In this document: positions 9,450 through 18,669 of the stretch, one piece after another
Numbering within the stretch: position 1 is the stretch's first letter
Layout: each line of letters opens with the position of its first letter
Origin: Glaciecola sp.
GTDB taxonomy: Bacteria; Pseudomonadota; Gammaproteobacteria; Enterobacterales; Alteromonadaceae
Assembly (NCBI GenBank): GCA_018623155.1
Contig: JAAZVZ010000009.1
Span: 34,594 to 98,593, forward strand
Reading direction: 5' to 3'
DNA length: 64,000 nt
Made by a program: the position numbers and the translations under genes
The notes under the pieces: generated by a model
What the model saw: the letters and a program-made list of their open reading frames with translations, nothing else
The model's database searches: none
Told to the model about the DNA's origin: nothing

Positions 9450-10929
9450 ACCAGTTCTTATGAGGCGGTGTGTTTTTCACCGCCTCATTTATAACTAACG
9501 GTACCTTGTGCAAATACTGCTTGAGTGCCGCAACATCAATATCGTGACAATTGCGATGCAATGAGTTGGGGAAAAGCTCTAAGCCATGGTAAATGGCCCA
9601 CCAACTTTCGGGTGTAAATAGTGCATCCTCTGTGTATTCAATATTTCCTGTTTCTGCATAAAGTCCAATTTTGTGTGAGAGTGTCTCGGGGATCCCTTGA
9701 GTGGTGACTCTTTGCCAAAACGGCGTGTCTTTGCGCTGACTGATGCAATAGTGTAGCACTAGGAAGTCTCTAATTTCAGTGTATGTTGCGCACATTTCAC
9801 TATTAAACGCGTCTGCTGAGAATGGTGTACATTTATCTTGAGGGAAGCGCTTAAGAAAAGCTTGCAACCCTTTTGTTACCATGTGAATCGCAGTGGATTC
9901 AAGAGGCTCGAGAAAGCCACCGGCTAAACCTAAGGCTAAACAATTACCTTTCCAGCTTTCATGTCTGTATCCTGTTTTGAAATTCAGAAATCTAGGTTCA
10001 TGAAGCATGGGACTGTCTAGAGTGGATTTGAGTGTTTCCAGTGCTTGCTCATCAGAGCAATACTCGGTTGAAAATACATAACCATTACCAATGCGCTGTT
10101 GTAAGGGAATATGCCAACTCCAGCCACTATTATGTGCTTGTGCGCGAGTATAGGGTGGAATAGATATTTGATGTTGCTTGGATAATTCGCTTTGTACCGT
10201 AACCGCTCTATCTACAGGTAGGTATTGAGACCAATCAGTGTATTGTGTCTTCATATATTGACCGATTAGCAGTGCGTTAAAACCGGTACAATCAATAAAA
10301 AAATCTGCTTCTATACAGCTATGATTGTTAAGGTGAAGGCGTTTCATTATACCGTTATCCACCTCAGCATGATTGACTTCAGCTGTTATATGACGCACTC
10401 CGTTTCGGGTGGCGTGATGTTTTAAGTACTCGGCAGTTAGCCTAGCATCAATATGTAAAGCGTAAGAGGATAAAGACAATGGTGAATTTGGATGTTGCTT
10501 TCCAATTGCGAAACGATGCTGTCTTGCCAAACATGTGGTTGGGCTGTATTCGAGGTACTCATCACCCAGCCCCAAACTTCGACCAAAACGCCACGCATCA
10601 TAAAACGGAACGCCGTTAATTTCGTTACCTGTTTTACCAAACGGGTGAAAATAACGATGTTCTGTCGAATGCCAATTACGGAACTCTATACCTAGCTTAA
10701 AAGTCGCTTGGGTTTTATTAATAAAGTCCTGATGATCAATGTCTAAATAATCCAACATATCAATAAAAGGAGGGATGGTTGCTTCACCAACGCCTATGGT
10801 TGGTATATCCGGTGATTCAATCAAAGTGATTGATAAATCGTTATGACTAAGCTCTTTACAAAGAATATTTGCGGCAATCCAACCGGCAGTTCCACCGCCA
10901 ACAATCACTATATGTTGTATATTTTTCAT
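9442..10929 (-). CDS. Tryptophan halogenase family flavin-dependent protein
   Basis: The 495-residue product matches flavin-dependent halogenases of the PrnA type (Trp_halogenase family). Residues 11-17 form the dinucleotide-binding GGGTAGW motif, GVGEATIPP follows near 50, and the halogenase hallmark WxWxIP is present as WSWHIP near residue 270. A lysine in FKLGIEFRNW lies where the catalytic lysine is expected. A GFLEPLEST stretch is also typical. The ATG at 10929 is chosen because the protein then begins directly with the Rossmann fold; a longer version from 11007 would cross the dinB start. No flavin reductase or biosynthetic genes adjoin it, so the substrate cannot be named. It converges on the protease with an eight-base overlap. 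Confidence 0.88.
   Translation of the reverse strand: MKNIQHIVIVGGGTAGWIAANILCKELSHNDLSITLIESPDIPTIGVGEATIPPFIDMLDYLDIDHQDFINKTQATFKLGIEFRNWHSTEHRYFHPFGKTGNEINGVPFYDAWRFGRSLGLGDEYLEYSPTTCLARQHRFAIGKQHPNSPLSLSSYALHIDARLTAEYLKHHATRNGVRHITAEVNHAEVDNGIMKRLHLNNHSCIEADFFIDCTGFNALLIGQYMKTQYTDWSQYLPVDRAVTVQSELSKQHQISIPPYTRAQAHNSGWSWHIPLQQRIGNGYVFSTEYCSDEQALETLKSTLDSPMLHEPRFLNFKTGYRHESWKGNCLALGLAGGFLEPLESTAIHMVTKGLQAFLKRFPQDKCTPFSADAFNSEMCATYTEIRDFLVLHYCISQRKDTPFWQRVTTQGIPETLSHKIGLYAETGNIEYTEDALFTPESWWAIYHGLELFPNSLHRNCHDIDVAALKQYLHKVPLVINEAVKNTPPHKNWFN
9460..9488 (+). terminator. Perfect inverted repeat, likely terminator inside halogenase 3' end
   Basis: A perfect 11-base stem (ATGAGGCGGTG at 9460-9470 and its complement at 9478-9488) encloses a seven-base loop just after the protease stop codon. 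It lies inside the last codons of the convergent halogenase-like gene, where it encodes part of the sequence around NEAVKNTPPHK. The downstream T run is short (TTT), so termination strength is uncertain, but position and symmetry suit a transcript end for the protease. Confidence 0.6.
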
Positions 10930-10989
10930 AATTGTCTTGGCCTTTATGAATATCCTTTCGTCATCATTAATTTGCATTATAATCACGTC

Positions 10990-12045
10990 ATGCGAAAAAT
11001 TATACACATCGATATGGATTGCTTTTATGCCGCTGTGGAATGCAGGGATAATCCGGCTTTGAAAGATATTCCAATCGCGATCGGCGGAAGTTCAGAACGG
11101 CGTGGAGTGATTGCAACCTGCAACTATCCGGCTCGTGCATTTGGTGTACGCTCGGCCATGTCTACTGTTCATGCTTTGAGACTATGCCCCGACTTAACGT
11201 TAATCAAAGGGCGAATGGATGTGTATAAGCAAGTGAGTGAACAAATCCGAGAGATTTTTTTACGCTACACCGAAATCATTGAACCTTTATCATGGGATGA
11301 GGCTTATTTAGATGTCACTCATGTTGAACAATTTAACGGATCAGCCACTCTCATAGCACAAGATATTCGGCGGACTATTGAAGCAGAAATAGGGATAACT
11401 GCATCCGCAGGCGTCGCGCCTATCAAGTTCGTGGCGAAAGTTGCCAGTGATGAAAACAAACCCAACGGGATATGCGTGATCACGCCTACTGAGTTGGATG
11501 AATTTGTTGCACAAATGCCACTGCATAAAATCCCTGGTGTAGGCAAGGTGACACTGGAACAGCTCAATAACTTGGGCTTATTCACCTGTGCTGATGTGCG
11601 TAATTTTCCTTTTGCTCGCTTGCATAAATCGTTGGGTAAGTTTGGTGCTATTTTATGGAATCGATGTCATGCAATTGATGATAGAGCCGTTAGTGTCGAA
11701 CGTATTCGAAAATCAATTGGGGTTGAACGCACACTGAGTGAAGATATTCTTACTCGTTCTGAGATCGAGAAAGTAATCGCTTATCTTCTCCCCAAAATAG
11801 AACAGCGTATTGCCCATAACGATGCAGAGAATCGAATTAAAAGCCAAGGGATTAAACTCAAATTTAATGATTTTCAGCTGACCACAATAGAGCATACGCG
11901 GCCATTTTATGATCCAGCATACTTTAATGACCTCCTGTCAGAAATTTTGTTGCGACGAAAAAATAGGGCTATTCGTTTGGTTGGGTTACACGTTGGCTTA
12001 AAAGATGAAAGCGATATCGAACAGCTATTTCTGCCTTTTGATTAA
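10990..12045 (+). CDS. dinB: DNA polymerase IV (Y family)
   Basis: DinB is the error-prone Y-family polymerase used for translesion synthesis. The 351-residue product starts MRKIIHIDMDCFYAAVE, with the first metal-binding aspartate in HIDMDCF. The second catalytic pair lies in SWDEAYLD (about residues 102-109). A helix-hairpin-helix IPGVGKVTLEQL and a little-finger domain follow. The frame is open to 10843, but the ATG at 10990 gives the standard N-terminus. It is divergent from the halogenase-like gene, 60 bases away; no LexA box was recognised between them. It ends in a four-base tail-to-tail overlap with the cytidylyltransferase gene. Confidence 0.96.
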   Translation: MRKIIHIDMDCFYAAVECRDNPALKDIPIAIGGSSERRGVIATCNYPARAFGVRSAMSTVHALRLCPDLTLIKGRMDVYKQVSEQIREIFLRYTEIIEPLSWDEAYLDVTHVEQFNGSATLIAQDIRRTIEAEIGITASAGVAPIKFVAKVASDENKPNGICVITPTELDEFVAQMPLHKIPGVGKVTLEQLNNLGLFTCADVRNFPFARLHKSLGKFGAILWNRCHAIDDRAVSVERIRKSIGVERTLSEDILTRSEIEKVIAYLLPKIEQRIAHNDAENRIKSQGIKLKFNDFQLTTIEHTRPFYDPAYFNDLLSEILLRRKNRAIRLVGLHVGLKDESDIEQLFLPFD

Positions 12046-12440
12046 GGCTCTTGAGTGCGCACGACTTCTATGATTTCTGTCGTTGAGATCGACGGTGTAC
12101 GGGGTAAATAAACCACTTCACACTGGTCTCTATGCTCATCAAAACGTCCCACCCAGTCATCACCCATCACCAAAACGTCCGCATCATACTGTTCGATATA
12201 ATTGCGCTTTAATTCTAATGACTCTTCGAAGAAAACTTCATTTACACAAGATAATGACTCAATAATTTTTTTGCGAGAGGCCTGGTCATAAATTGGATTA
12301 CGTCCTTTTTTGGACCTATTTAAAGCGTCAGATGACACGCCAACGATTAAGTAATCACCATATTCACGAGCACGTTCTAGGATATGAACATGGCCAATAT
12401 GAAATACGTCAAAGGTCCCAAAGGTAATTACTTTTTTCAT
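12042..12440 (-). CDS. Glycerol-3-phosphate cytidylyltransferase-like nucleotidyltransferase
   Basis: This 132-residue protein is a compact cytidylyltransferase. It has the nucleotide-binding HxGH motif at residues 14-17 (FHIGH) after the opening GTFDVFH, and the second signature ISTTEII near the C-terminus (RTPSISTTEI). The closest described family is TagD-like glycerol-3-phosphate cytidylyltransferase, which makes CDP-glycerol from CTP. Gram-negative members usually serve capsule, O-antigen or other surface glycopolymers, but no such cluster is in the window. The substrate is inferred from family only. It lies alone, convergent to dinB and divergent from the aldo/keto reductase. Confidence 0.85.
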   Translation of the reverse strand: MKKVITFGTFDVFHIGHVHILERAREYGDYLIVGVSSDALNRSKKGRNPIYDQASRKKIIESLSCVNEVFFEESLELKRNYIEQYDADVLVMGDDWVGRFDEHRDQCEVVYLPRTPSISTTEIIEVVRTQEP

Positions 12441-12523
12441 AGTTCACTCTTTGTTTAATGTAAGTGATTAATATACCATAATCCAAGCATGTATTTTGGT
12501 GAAATTCCTATTAAGGCATATTT

Positions 12524-13477
12524 ATGCAGGTATTAAAAACATATTTTAGTGACGCATCCGCATTGGCTTATGGGTGCATGGGCTTAGGCGGTGGATGGAA
12601 TACTAATGTGTTAGCAAACGAGGACGTCACAAAAGCTGAGCAGATTATAGACACTTGTCTGGATAACGATATCACAGTGTTTGATCATGCTGATATTTAT
12701 ACCTTCACCAAAGCAGAACAAGCCTTCGGTAAAGTTCTCAAAAGTCGACCAGACTTACGTGAGCAAATGATCCTGCAATCCAAATGTGGTATTCGTTTTG
12801 CAGACGAGCATGGGCCTAAGCGGTATGATTTTTCTGCGCAATGGCTCACTGAATCGGTACAAGGGATTTTACAGCGCTTGAATATCGATTACCTCGATAT
12901 TTTGCTGTTGCATCGTCCTGACCCTCTGATGGAATTGCATGAAACCGCACAAGCACTGAATCAAATGCACGCTCAAGGGCTTTTCAAAGCGATTGGTGTT
13001 TCCAATATGTCAGTAGCACAAATTGAGTTTTTGCAAAGTGCACTGGCTATGCCCATCATCGTAAATCAAGTGGAATGCGGATTACATCATTTAGCATTAC
13101 TTGACCAACAAGTCATCGGTAACGATGCGCAATATCCTTCCTATAATACCTTTAGTGGCATGCTTGAATATTCGCAAACGAAAGGCGTGCAACTTCAGGC
13201 TTGGGGGGCTCTTTCGCAAGGGCGATATAGTCGTCCTCAAACTGATGTGGAACATCGCGTTCATAAAGTCTTGGCTGAAATTGCTTTGCATCATGGCGTA
13301 TCGATTGAAGCAGTGCAACTGGCGTTTTTGACTAGACACCCCGCCAATATTCAGCCTGTGATTGGAACGACAAATATTAATAGAATTTGTGAATGTTCAA
13401 AATTGGCAAATATCATATTGTCTCGTGAAGAATGGTACAAGTTGCTAGAGACCGCAAGAAATGCGGAGTTACCATGA
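12524..13477 (+). CDS. Aldo/keto reductase (YdhF-like)
   Basis: A 317-residue NADP-dependent oxidoreductase of the aldo/keto reductase superfamily. The tetrad can be followed: Asp in FDHADIYTF with its tyrosine four residues later, lysine in LQSKCGIRF, and histidine in LLLHRPDPL. The barrel's later motifs (GVSNMS, VNQVECGL, PVIGTTN) are present. Overall it resembles E. coli YdhF. The physiological substrate is unknown. It stands alone between the cytidylyltransferase and pckA. Confidence 0.9.
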   Translation: MQVLKTYFSDASALAYGCMGLGGGWNTNVLANEDVTKAEQIIDTCLDNDITVFDHADIYTFTKAEQAFGKVLKSRPDLREQMILQSKCGIRFADEHGPKRYDFSAQWLTESVQGILQRLNIDYLDILLLHRPDPLMELHETAQALNQMHAQGLFKAIGVSNMSVAQIEFLQSALAMPIIVNQVECGLHHLALLDQQVIGNDAQYPSYNTFSGMLEYSQTKGVQLQAWGALSQGRYSRPQTDVEHRVHKVLAEIALHHGVSIEAVQLAFLTRHPANIQPVIGTTNINRICECSKLANIILSREEWYKLLETARNAELP

Positions 13478-13680
13478 CTAACTTTAGGGCTTCTATCTAA
13501 TAACTTAGTATTACTTTGGGTCAATGCTTTTGAGAAATAAGCGTTGAAGGTTTACAATGCGGTTTATGGCGTAAAAATAACAATAAAAATCAAAATAATC
13601 ATAAAAACTCCCGCCTGCACGACGAAAAATTTACAATTTAGTCGACGTTTACGTCACCTCTATACCCAGGAGTACCCTAC

Positions 13681-15282
13681 ATGTCCATCTCCCAAGATTT
13701 GGCTGCAATTGGCATCGTTGATGCTACGGAGATCGTTTATAACCCGAGTTATGAACAATTATTTGAAGAAACCACAAAACCTGAACTAGAAGGTTTTGAA
13801 AAGGGTGTTGTTACTGAGTGTGGTGCAGTATCAGTGAACACAGGGCAGTTCACAGGACGCTCACCTAAAGACAAATACATCGTACGCGATGATGTAACAC
13901 GTGACACCGTTTGGTGGGCCGACCAGGGCAAAAACGACAACAAAGCGATTTCGCAAGATGTCTGGAATGACTTAAAAGCCCTAGTGACCAAGCAATTATC
14001 GAATAGTCGTTTATTTGTGGTTGATACCTATTGTGGTGCCAATCCAGATACTCGTCTTAAAGTGCGTTTTGTGACACAAGTTGCATGGCAAGCACACTTC
14101 GTGAAAAACATGTTCATTCGCCCCTCAGAAGCAGAATTAGAAACGTTTGAACCAGATTTTGTGGTCATGAATGGTGCCAAAACTACCAATCCTGATTGGC
14201 AAAAACACGGCCTGAATTCTGAGAACTTCGTTGCCTTTAACCTAACTGAAAAGATCCAACTCATCGGCGGCACATGGTACGGCGGTGAGATGAAAAAAGG
14301 CATGTTCTCTATGATGAACTACTTCTTGCCACTGCAAAACATCGCATCAATGCACTGTTCTGCGAACGTTGGCAAAGAGGGTGATGTGGCGATTTTCTTC
14401 GGTTTGTCAGGCACAGGTAAAACCACACTGTCAACGGACCCTAAGCGTGAGTTAATTGGTGATGACGAGCACGGTTGGGACGACAACGGCGTCTTTAATT
14501 TTGAAGGTGGTTGTTACGCCAAAACGATTAACCTGAGCAAAGAAGCGGAACCGGATATCTACAATGCCATTCGCCGTGATGCGTTATTGGAGAATGTTAC
14601 CGTACTTGAAGGCGGAGAAATTGATTACGATGATAACTCCACGACTGAGAATACTCGTGTTTCTTACCCAATCCATCACATTGATAACATTGTTAAGCCG
14701 GTCTCTAAAGCCGGCCATGCGAAGAAAGTTATTTTCTTAACTGCAGATGCGTTTGGCGTATTACCCGCAGTTTCTAAATTAACTCCTGAGCAAGCACAGT
14801 ATTATTTCTTATCGGGTTTTACTGCGAAATTAGCGGGTACTGAGCGCGGTATTACTGAGCCAACGCCTACGTTCTCAAGCTGTTTTGGCGCGGCGTTCTT
14901 GACGCTTCACCCTACTCAATATGCCGATGTATTGAAATCGCGTATGGAAGCAGTTGGTGCAACAGCGTACTTGGTGAATACCGGTTGGAACGGTACTGGC
15001 AAACGTATTTCAATTAAAGCCACTCGCGCGATCATTGATGCCATCTTAGATGGTTCCATTGATGAAGCACCGACTCAGGTTGTCCCATTGTTCAACCTAG
15101 AAGTGCCAACGGAGTTAGGTGAAGTATCACCTGAGGTACTTGATCCTCGTGGTACCTATGCTGACGCATCCGAGTGGACTGAGAAAGCATCCAAGCTGGC
15201 CGGTTTGTTTGTGGATAACTTTGAAAAGTTCACAGATACCGAGAATGGTGCAGCGCTCGTTGAGTCAGGGCCTAAGCTGTAA
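13681..15282 (+). CDS. pckA: Phosphoenolpyruvate carboxykinase (ATP)
   Basis: PckA converts oxaloacetate and ATP to phosphoenolpyruvate and CO2, the entry to gluconeogenesis. The 533-residue length is typical. The P-loop GLSGTGKTT is at residues 242-250, followed by the metal/kinase-2 region GDDEHGWDD, and the oxaloacetate site TGRSPKDK near residue 60. The start ATG has an AGGAGT ribosome binding site seven bases upstream (13668-13673). The ~200 bases before the gene are A-rich and probably hold its promoter and leader, but no defined operator could be assigned. A strong bidirectional hairpin follows the gene. Confidence 0.98.
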   Translation: MSISQDLAAIGIVDATEIVYNPSYEQLFEETTKPELEGFEKGVVTECGAVSVNTGQFTGRSPKDKYIVRDDVTRDTVWWADQGKNDNKAISQDVWNDLKALVTKQLSNSRLFVVDTYCGANPDTRLKVRFVTQVAWQAHFVKNMFIRPSEAELETFEPDFVVMNGAKTTNPDWQKHGLNSENFVAFNLTEKIQLIGGTWYGGEMKKGMFSMMNYFLPLQNIASMHCSANVGKEGDVAIFFGLSGTGKTTLSTDPKRELIGDDEHGWDDNGVFNFEGGCYAKTINLSKEAEPDIYNAIRRDALLENVTVLEGGEIDYDDNSTTENTRVSYPIHHIDNIVKPVSKAGHAKKVIFLTADAFGVLPAVSKLTPEQAQYYFLSGFTAKLAGTERGITEPTPTFSSCFGAAFLTLHPTQYADVLKSRMEAVGATAYLVNTGWNGTGKRISIKATRAIIDAILDGSIDEAPTQVVPLFNLEVPTELGEVSPEVLDPRGTYADASEWTEKASKLAGLFVDNFEKFTDTENGAALVESGPKL

Positions 15283-15301
15283 GAATCGATATTAGTTAAA
15301 A

Positions 15302-15340
15302 AACCACACTATATCATTGAATATAGTGTGGTTGTTTTGT
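15302..15340 (+). terminator. Bidirectional terminator between pckA and dehydratase gene
   Basis: A perfect 13-base stem (15302-15314 with 15321-15333) around a six-base loop (CATTGA) lies between two convergent genes. T-rich sequence follows on the plus strand (GTTTTGTTTTTT) and A residues precede the stem, giving T residues on the minus strand, so it can stop transcription from both pckA and the convergent gene. Confidence 0.88.
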
Positions 15341-15352
15341 TTTTTGAATTCA

Positions 15353-16360
15353 TTAACCACTTACCTTAGGTACTTGTTGCAAATAATCTACCTCATAGAT
15401 CTTTTGCATATTCTGTACACTGATATTCCCTCCAGAAAGCATCACCAATACCGTCTGTGGTGAATTTTGCTCAGCCAGCCAGCTAACGACACCGGCCATC
15501 GTCATACAGCAGGTAGGTTCAATATGTAGCTTTAATAAGTGTTGTAACCATTGAGTCCAATAGGCAATATGGATTTCGCTCGCCTCATAAAAACCATCTA
15601 GCTCTTGTAACAAGGCAAATGTCATATCACCTACTGCAGGTGTTGCAGCACCATCTGCTAGGGTGTTAGGTGTGCCACTCAAGGTATGTATTGCCCCTTG
15701 TTGCAATGAAATGGAAGCATCATTTGCATTCTCGGGCTCGACACCAATTACCTGTGCTTTGTGAGCTAATTCTCGAGCGGCAAGCAATGCGCCAGATACT
15801 AATCCACCACCGCCACATGGTGCAAATATCGCATCTGGAGTGATATTTTGGGAACGGCATTGCTCTAATGCCTCGAGCGTTGCAGTACCTTGTCCTGAGA
15901 TAATATCAGAATGATTAAAGGGAGGAACCCAAATCACATTATCCTCATTAGCTGCCGCTTTAACTGCTTCATCCGCTTCAAGGCGAGTCGGAAATAGGCG
16001 TAAGTCAGCGCCATATTCGATGGTACCTTGTGCTTTGACGGCGGATATATTTTCGGTACTAAAAATCGTCACATCGCGTCCAGCGTCTGCACCAGCATAA
16101 GCAACAGCTTGTGCGTGATTGCCAGAACTGTTTGCCACAATATAATCCGGTAGTCGGTCTTCAGCCAGTGCGCGTTGGATAAAGTTCGTTGCGCCACGAA
16201 GTTTAAATGCACCGGTTGTCTGTAAACATTCCGCTTTAAAGAGCACGGTGTGTCCCAACCAATCGTTGAGTAGGTTTGAAGTCACAATGGGTGTTGTGTC
16301 AACCTTACCAGCGATTCGCTGTTGCGCAGCTTGAACATCCAAAAAAGTAGGTAGTATCAC
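15353..16360 (-). CDS. PLP-dependent threonine/serine dehydratase-type enzyme
   Basis: A fold-type II pyridoxal-phosphate enzyme of the serine/threonine dehydratase family (~335 residues). The PLP lysine lies in GAFKLRGA, the substrate loop is SSGNHAQAVA, and the phosphate-binding glycine loop is CGGGGLVSG. There is no C-terminal ACT regulatory domain, so it resembles catabolic threonine dehydratase, serine racemase or threo-3-hydroxyaspartate ammonia-lyase rather than biosynthetic IlvA; these cannot be separated by eye. No ATG start exists: GTG at 16360 is used because a GGATGG sequence precedes it, but an in-frame TTG at 16378 is possible. Confidence 0.82.
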   Translation of the reverse strand: MILPTFLDVQAAQQRIAGKVDTTPIVTSNLLNDWLGHTVLFKAECLQTTGAFKLRGATNFIQRALAEDRLPDYIVANSSGNHAQAVAYAGADAGRDVTIFSTENISAVKAQGTIEYGADLRLFPTRLEADEAVKAAANEDNVIWVPPFNHSDIISGQGTATLEALEQCRSQNITPDAIFAPCGGGGLVSGALLAARELAHKAQVIGVEPENANDASISLQQGAIHTLSGTPNTLADGAATPAVGDMTFALLQELDGFYEASEIHIAYWTQWLQHLLKLHIEPTCCMTMAGVVSWLAEQNSPQTVLVMLSGGNISVQNMQKIYEVDYLQQVPKVSG

Positions 16361-16393
16361 AGTGATTGTTCCATCCAAAAGTTCATAATGTAT

Positions 16394-18598
16394 CTATTTT
16401 AGATGTGTATCAAAGTGCTTTGTGATGGTCTTATACATATGGATTTGAGTATTTTTACCTCGTATCCCGTGTTTTTTGCCTGGATAGTCCATCACATAAA
16501 ATAATTTAGCGTTATCTTGTAAATGCTTGTACAGCTTGGTCGCATGGGTAAATAATACGTTGTCATCGGCCATACCGTGCATGATCAATAACTCATCTTC
16601 TAACCGGTTGGCGTATGGGAAGACGGATGCGGCGTCGTATTTTTCAGATACCACACGTGGGTCGCCCATGTAACGTTCAGTATAGTGCGTATCATACAAC
16701 CGCCATTCGGTTACAGGAGCTCCTGACACGCCAGCTTTGACTAATCCCGGATGTTTGAACATGGTCATCAACGTCATATATCCACCGTAAGAGTGGCCAT
16801 AAATACCGATGCGATTGCCATCCACAAAGGGTTGAGATTTCAGCCACTCAATACCGCGTTTTTGATCCACTACTTCGATGTCGCCCATTTGTTGATAGAT
16901 GTGGTCTTCAAATGCTTTACCGCGATAATTCGAACCACGATTGTCAATGCTAAAGACCACATATCCCTGCTGCGCCCAGTATTGGAACATCAATCCCCGT
17001 GTGCCGCCCCATCGATTTGTCACGACCTGTGCAATGGGGCCTCCATAGTGGTAAACGATGGCAGGTGCTTTAGATTGTGTATTACGTGGGCGATATAAAC
17101 GGTAATATAGGTCTGTGCCGTCTTCTGCTTTGATGCTCCCGAATTCAGGTGCAATCCAATTCTCATAATAATGGGTCAAAGGGTGGTTCATATCTATAGC
17201 GTTTTCGTCTAGCCACGTAATCTGTGACCCATCAGAACGATATAAGCCAGTTTGGGAAGGTGTATTGATTGTAGAAAAACTATTTACAAAGACCGATGCA
17301 TCAGAACTGAAATTGACGGCATTAAATTGCCCAGCAGGGGTGATGCGCTTTTGATTTTTACCTGCAAAATCAATACTATATAAATGCGTTTCAAGTGGTG
17401 TATCGGCACGTCCACTAAAATAAATCACCCCTTCTTTTTCATCCACCGCATTAAGCTCTGTTACCACCCAATCACCTTGGGTTAATTGTCTAACTAGCTC
17501 GCCATTATTGCGATATAGATATAGATGCTTGAATCCATCACGCTCACTCGCCCAAATAAATTGGTCAGATTGTGTGAGAAAACGCAAGGACTTATGTAAG
17601 TTGATCCAAGTGGGACTCGTTTCAGTCAGAAGGACTTGTGTTTGACGTTTTTTTAGGTCAAAAGCACGCAGTTCGAGGCTTTTTTGATCGCGTGATTGCC
17701 ATTGATAGGTCAATACTTGGCTGTTGGGCATCCAATTGACGCGAGGAAGATACATGTCTTGTTCAGCACCCAAAGGCACTTGTGTACGGCGAGCATCGCT
17801 CAGTGTTTGTACATAGAGTTCGATAAGGGCATTATCAGTACCTGCAAATGGGTATTTCTGATCGATCATATCAATGTGGTCTGCGTAAATCTCTGAACGG
17901 GTTGCGTCTTTGACTCCACTTTCATCAGTACGCGTAAAGGCGATGGCACTCTCATCTGGCGCCCACCAATAACCAGTCATACGTGACATTTCTTCTTGAG
18001 CAACAAATTCGGCCATACCAAATTTGATAGCTCCGCCACCACGTTTAGTAATAGGAGTCTCTTTACCTGTTGCAATCTCTAAAACATACAAGTTTTGTTC
18101 ACGAATATATGAGATATAGTTTCCTTGCGGCGACAGCTTAACATCTGTTTCAAACTCGGGTGTTTCGACTAAGCGAGTGGCGGATTTATCACCGAGTCGG
18201 TAATAATACACGTCACCAGCAAGTGGAAAGATTAAGGCCTTGCCATCCTTTGACCAGTGATAAGAGACGATACCTGAGCCAGATAAACGAAGTCTTTCAC
18301 GCCGAGCTTTCTCCTCATCGGAAAGTGTTTCTGGGCCTGTATGTAGGTCATCAGCATCAAACAAAATGCGCTCTTCACCGCTAGGGATATGATATTCCCA
18401 TAAATCAAAGCGAGTAGTATCGGTCGTTTTGGCACGAATGAAGGTCACCCGTTCACCGTCAGGAGATAACTTTACCTGCGATGGGGCGGTACCAGTTAAG
18501 GAAGGAGCAGACATAATGCGTTCGATACTGAGTTCTTGTGCAATAGAGAATGCGCTACAAGTCAGCAACAAAGTGGCTAAAACGAGTTTTATTTTCAT
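16394..18598 (-). CDS. Dipeptidyl peptidase IV family serine protease (S9B)
   Basis: A 734-residue exported prolyl dipeptidyl aminopeptidase. It has a signal peptide (residues 1-20, ending in SIAQ), an N-terminal beta-propeller (DPPIV_N) with the EE motif region VAQEEMSRMTGYWW, and a C-terminal alpha/beta hydrolase. The nucleophile serine is in GHSYGGYM near residue 603, the aspartate in HGMADDNV near 679 and the histidine in GKKHGI near 711. It probably trims Xaa-Pro dipeptides from peptides in the periplasm, aiding peptide scavenging. It sits 33 bases upstream of the dehydratase gene on the same strand. Confidence 0.94.
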   Translation of the reverse strand: MKIKLVLATLLLTCSAFSIAQELSIERIMSAPSLTGTAPSQVKLSPDGERVTFIRAKTTDTTRFDLWEYHIPSGEERILFDADDLHTGPETLSDEEKARRERLRLSGSGIVSYHWSKDGKALIFPLAGDVYYYRLGDKSATRLVETPEFETDVKLSPQGNYISYIREQNLYVLEIATGKETPITKRGGGAIKFGMAEFVAQEEMSRMTGYWWAPDESAIAFTRTDESGVKDATRSEIYADHIDMIDQKYPFAGTDNALIELYVQTLSDARRTQVPLGAEQDMYLPRVNWMPNSQVLTYQWQSRDQKSLELRAFDLKKRQTQVLLTETSPTWINLHKSLRFLTQSDQFIWASERDGFKHLYLYRNNGELVRQLTQGDWVVTELNAVDEKEGVIYFSGRADTPLETHLYSIDFAGKNQKRITPAGQFNAVNFSSDASVFVNSFSTINTPSQTGLYRSDGSQITWLDENAIDMNHPLTHYYENWIAPEFGSIKAEDGTDLYYRLYRPRNTQSKAPAIVYHYGGPIAQVVTNRWGGTRGLMFQYWAQQGYVVFSIDNRGSNYRGKAFEDHIYQQMGDIEVVDQKRGIEWLKSQPFVDGNRIGIYGHSYGGYMTLMTMFKHPGLVKAGVSGAPVTEWRLYDTHYTERYMGDPRVVSEKYDAASVFPYANRLEDELLIMHGMADDNVLFTHATKLYKHLQDNAKLFYVMDYPGKKHGIRGKNTQIHMYKTITKHFDTHLK

Positions 18599-18669
18599 TG
18601 GTTTTGTGTCGTTTAGGTGATTTATTCGTATAATACCTTAACTTTTCATATACCTGTCAATGATGTTCT

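Noticed and set aside
10930-10989. Possible LexA box before dinB
   Set aside because: No CTGT-N8-ACAG-like palindrome is present; the A/T-rich sequence only superficially resembles one.
13544-13789. Open frame overlapping the pckA leader and start
   Set aside because: It is Lys/Ile-rich from A/T-rich leader sequence and overlaps pckA in another frame; no ribosome binding site or family resemblance.
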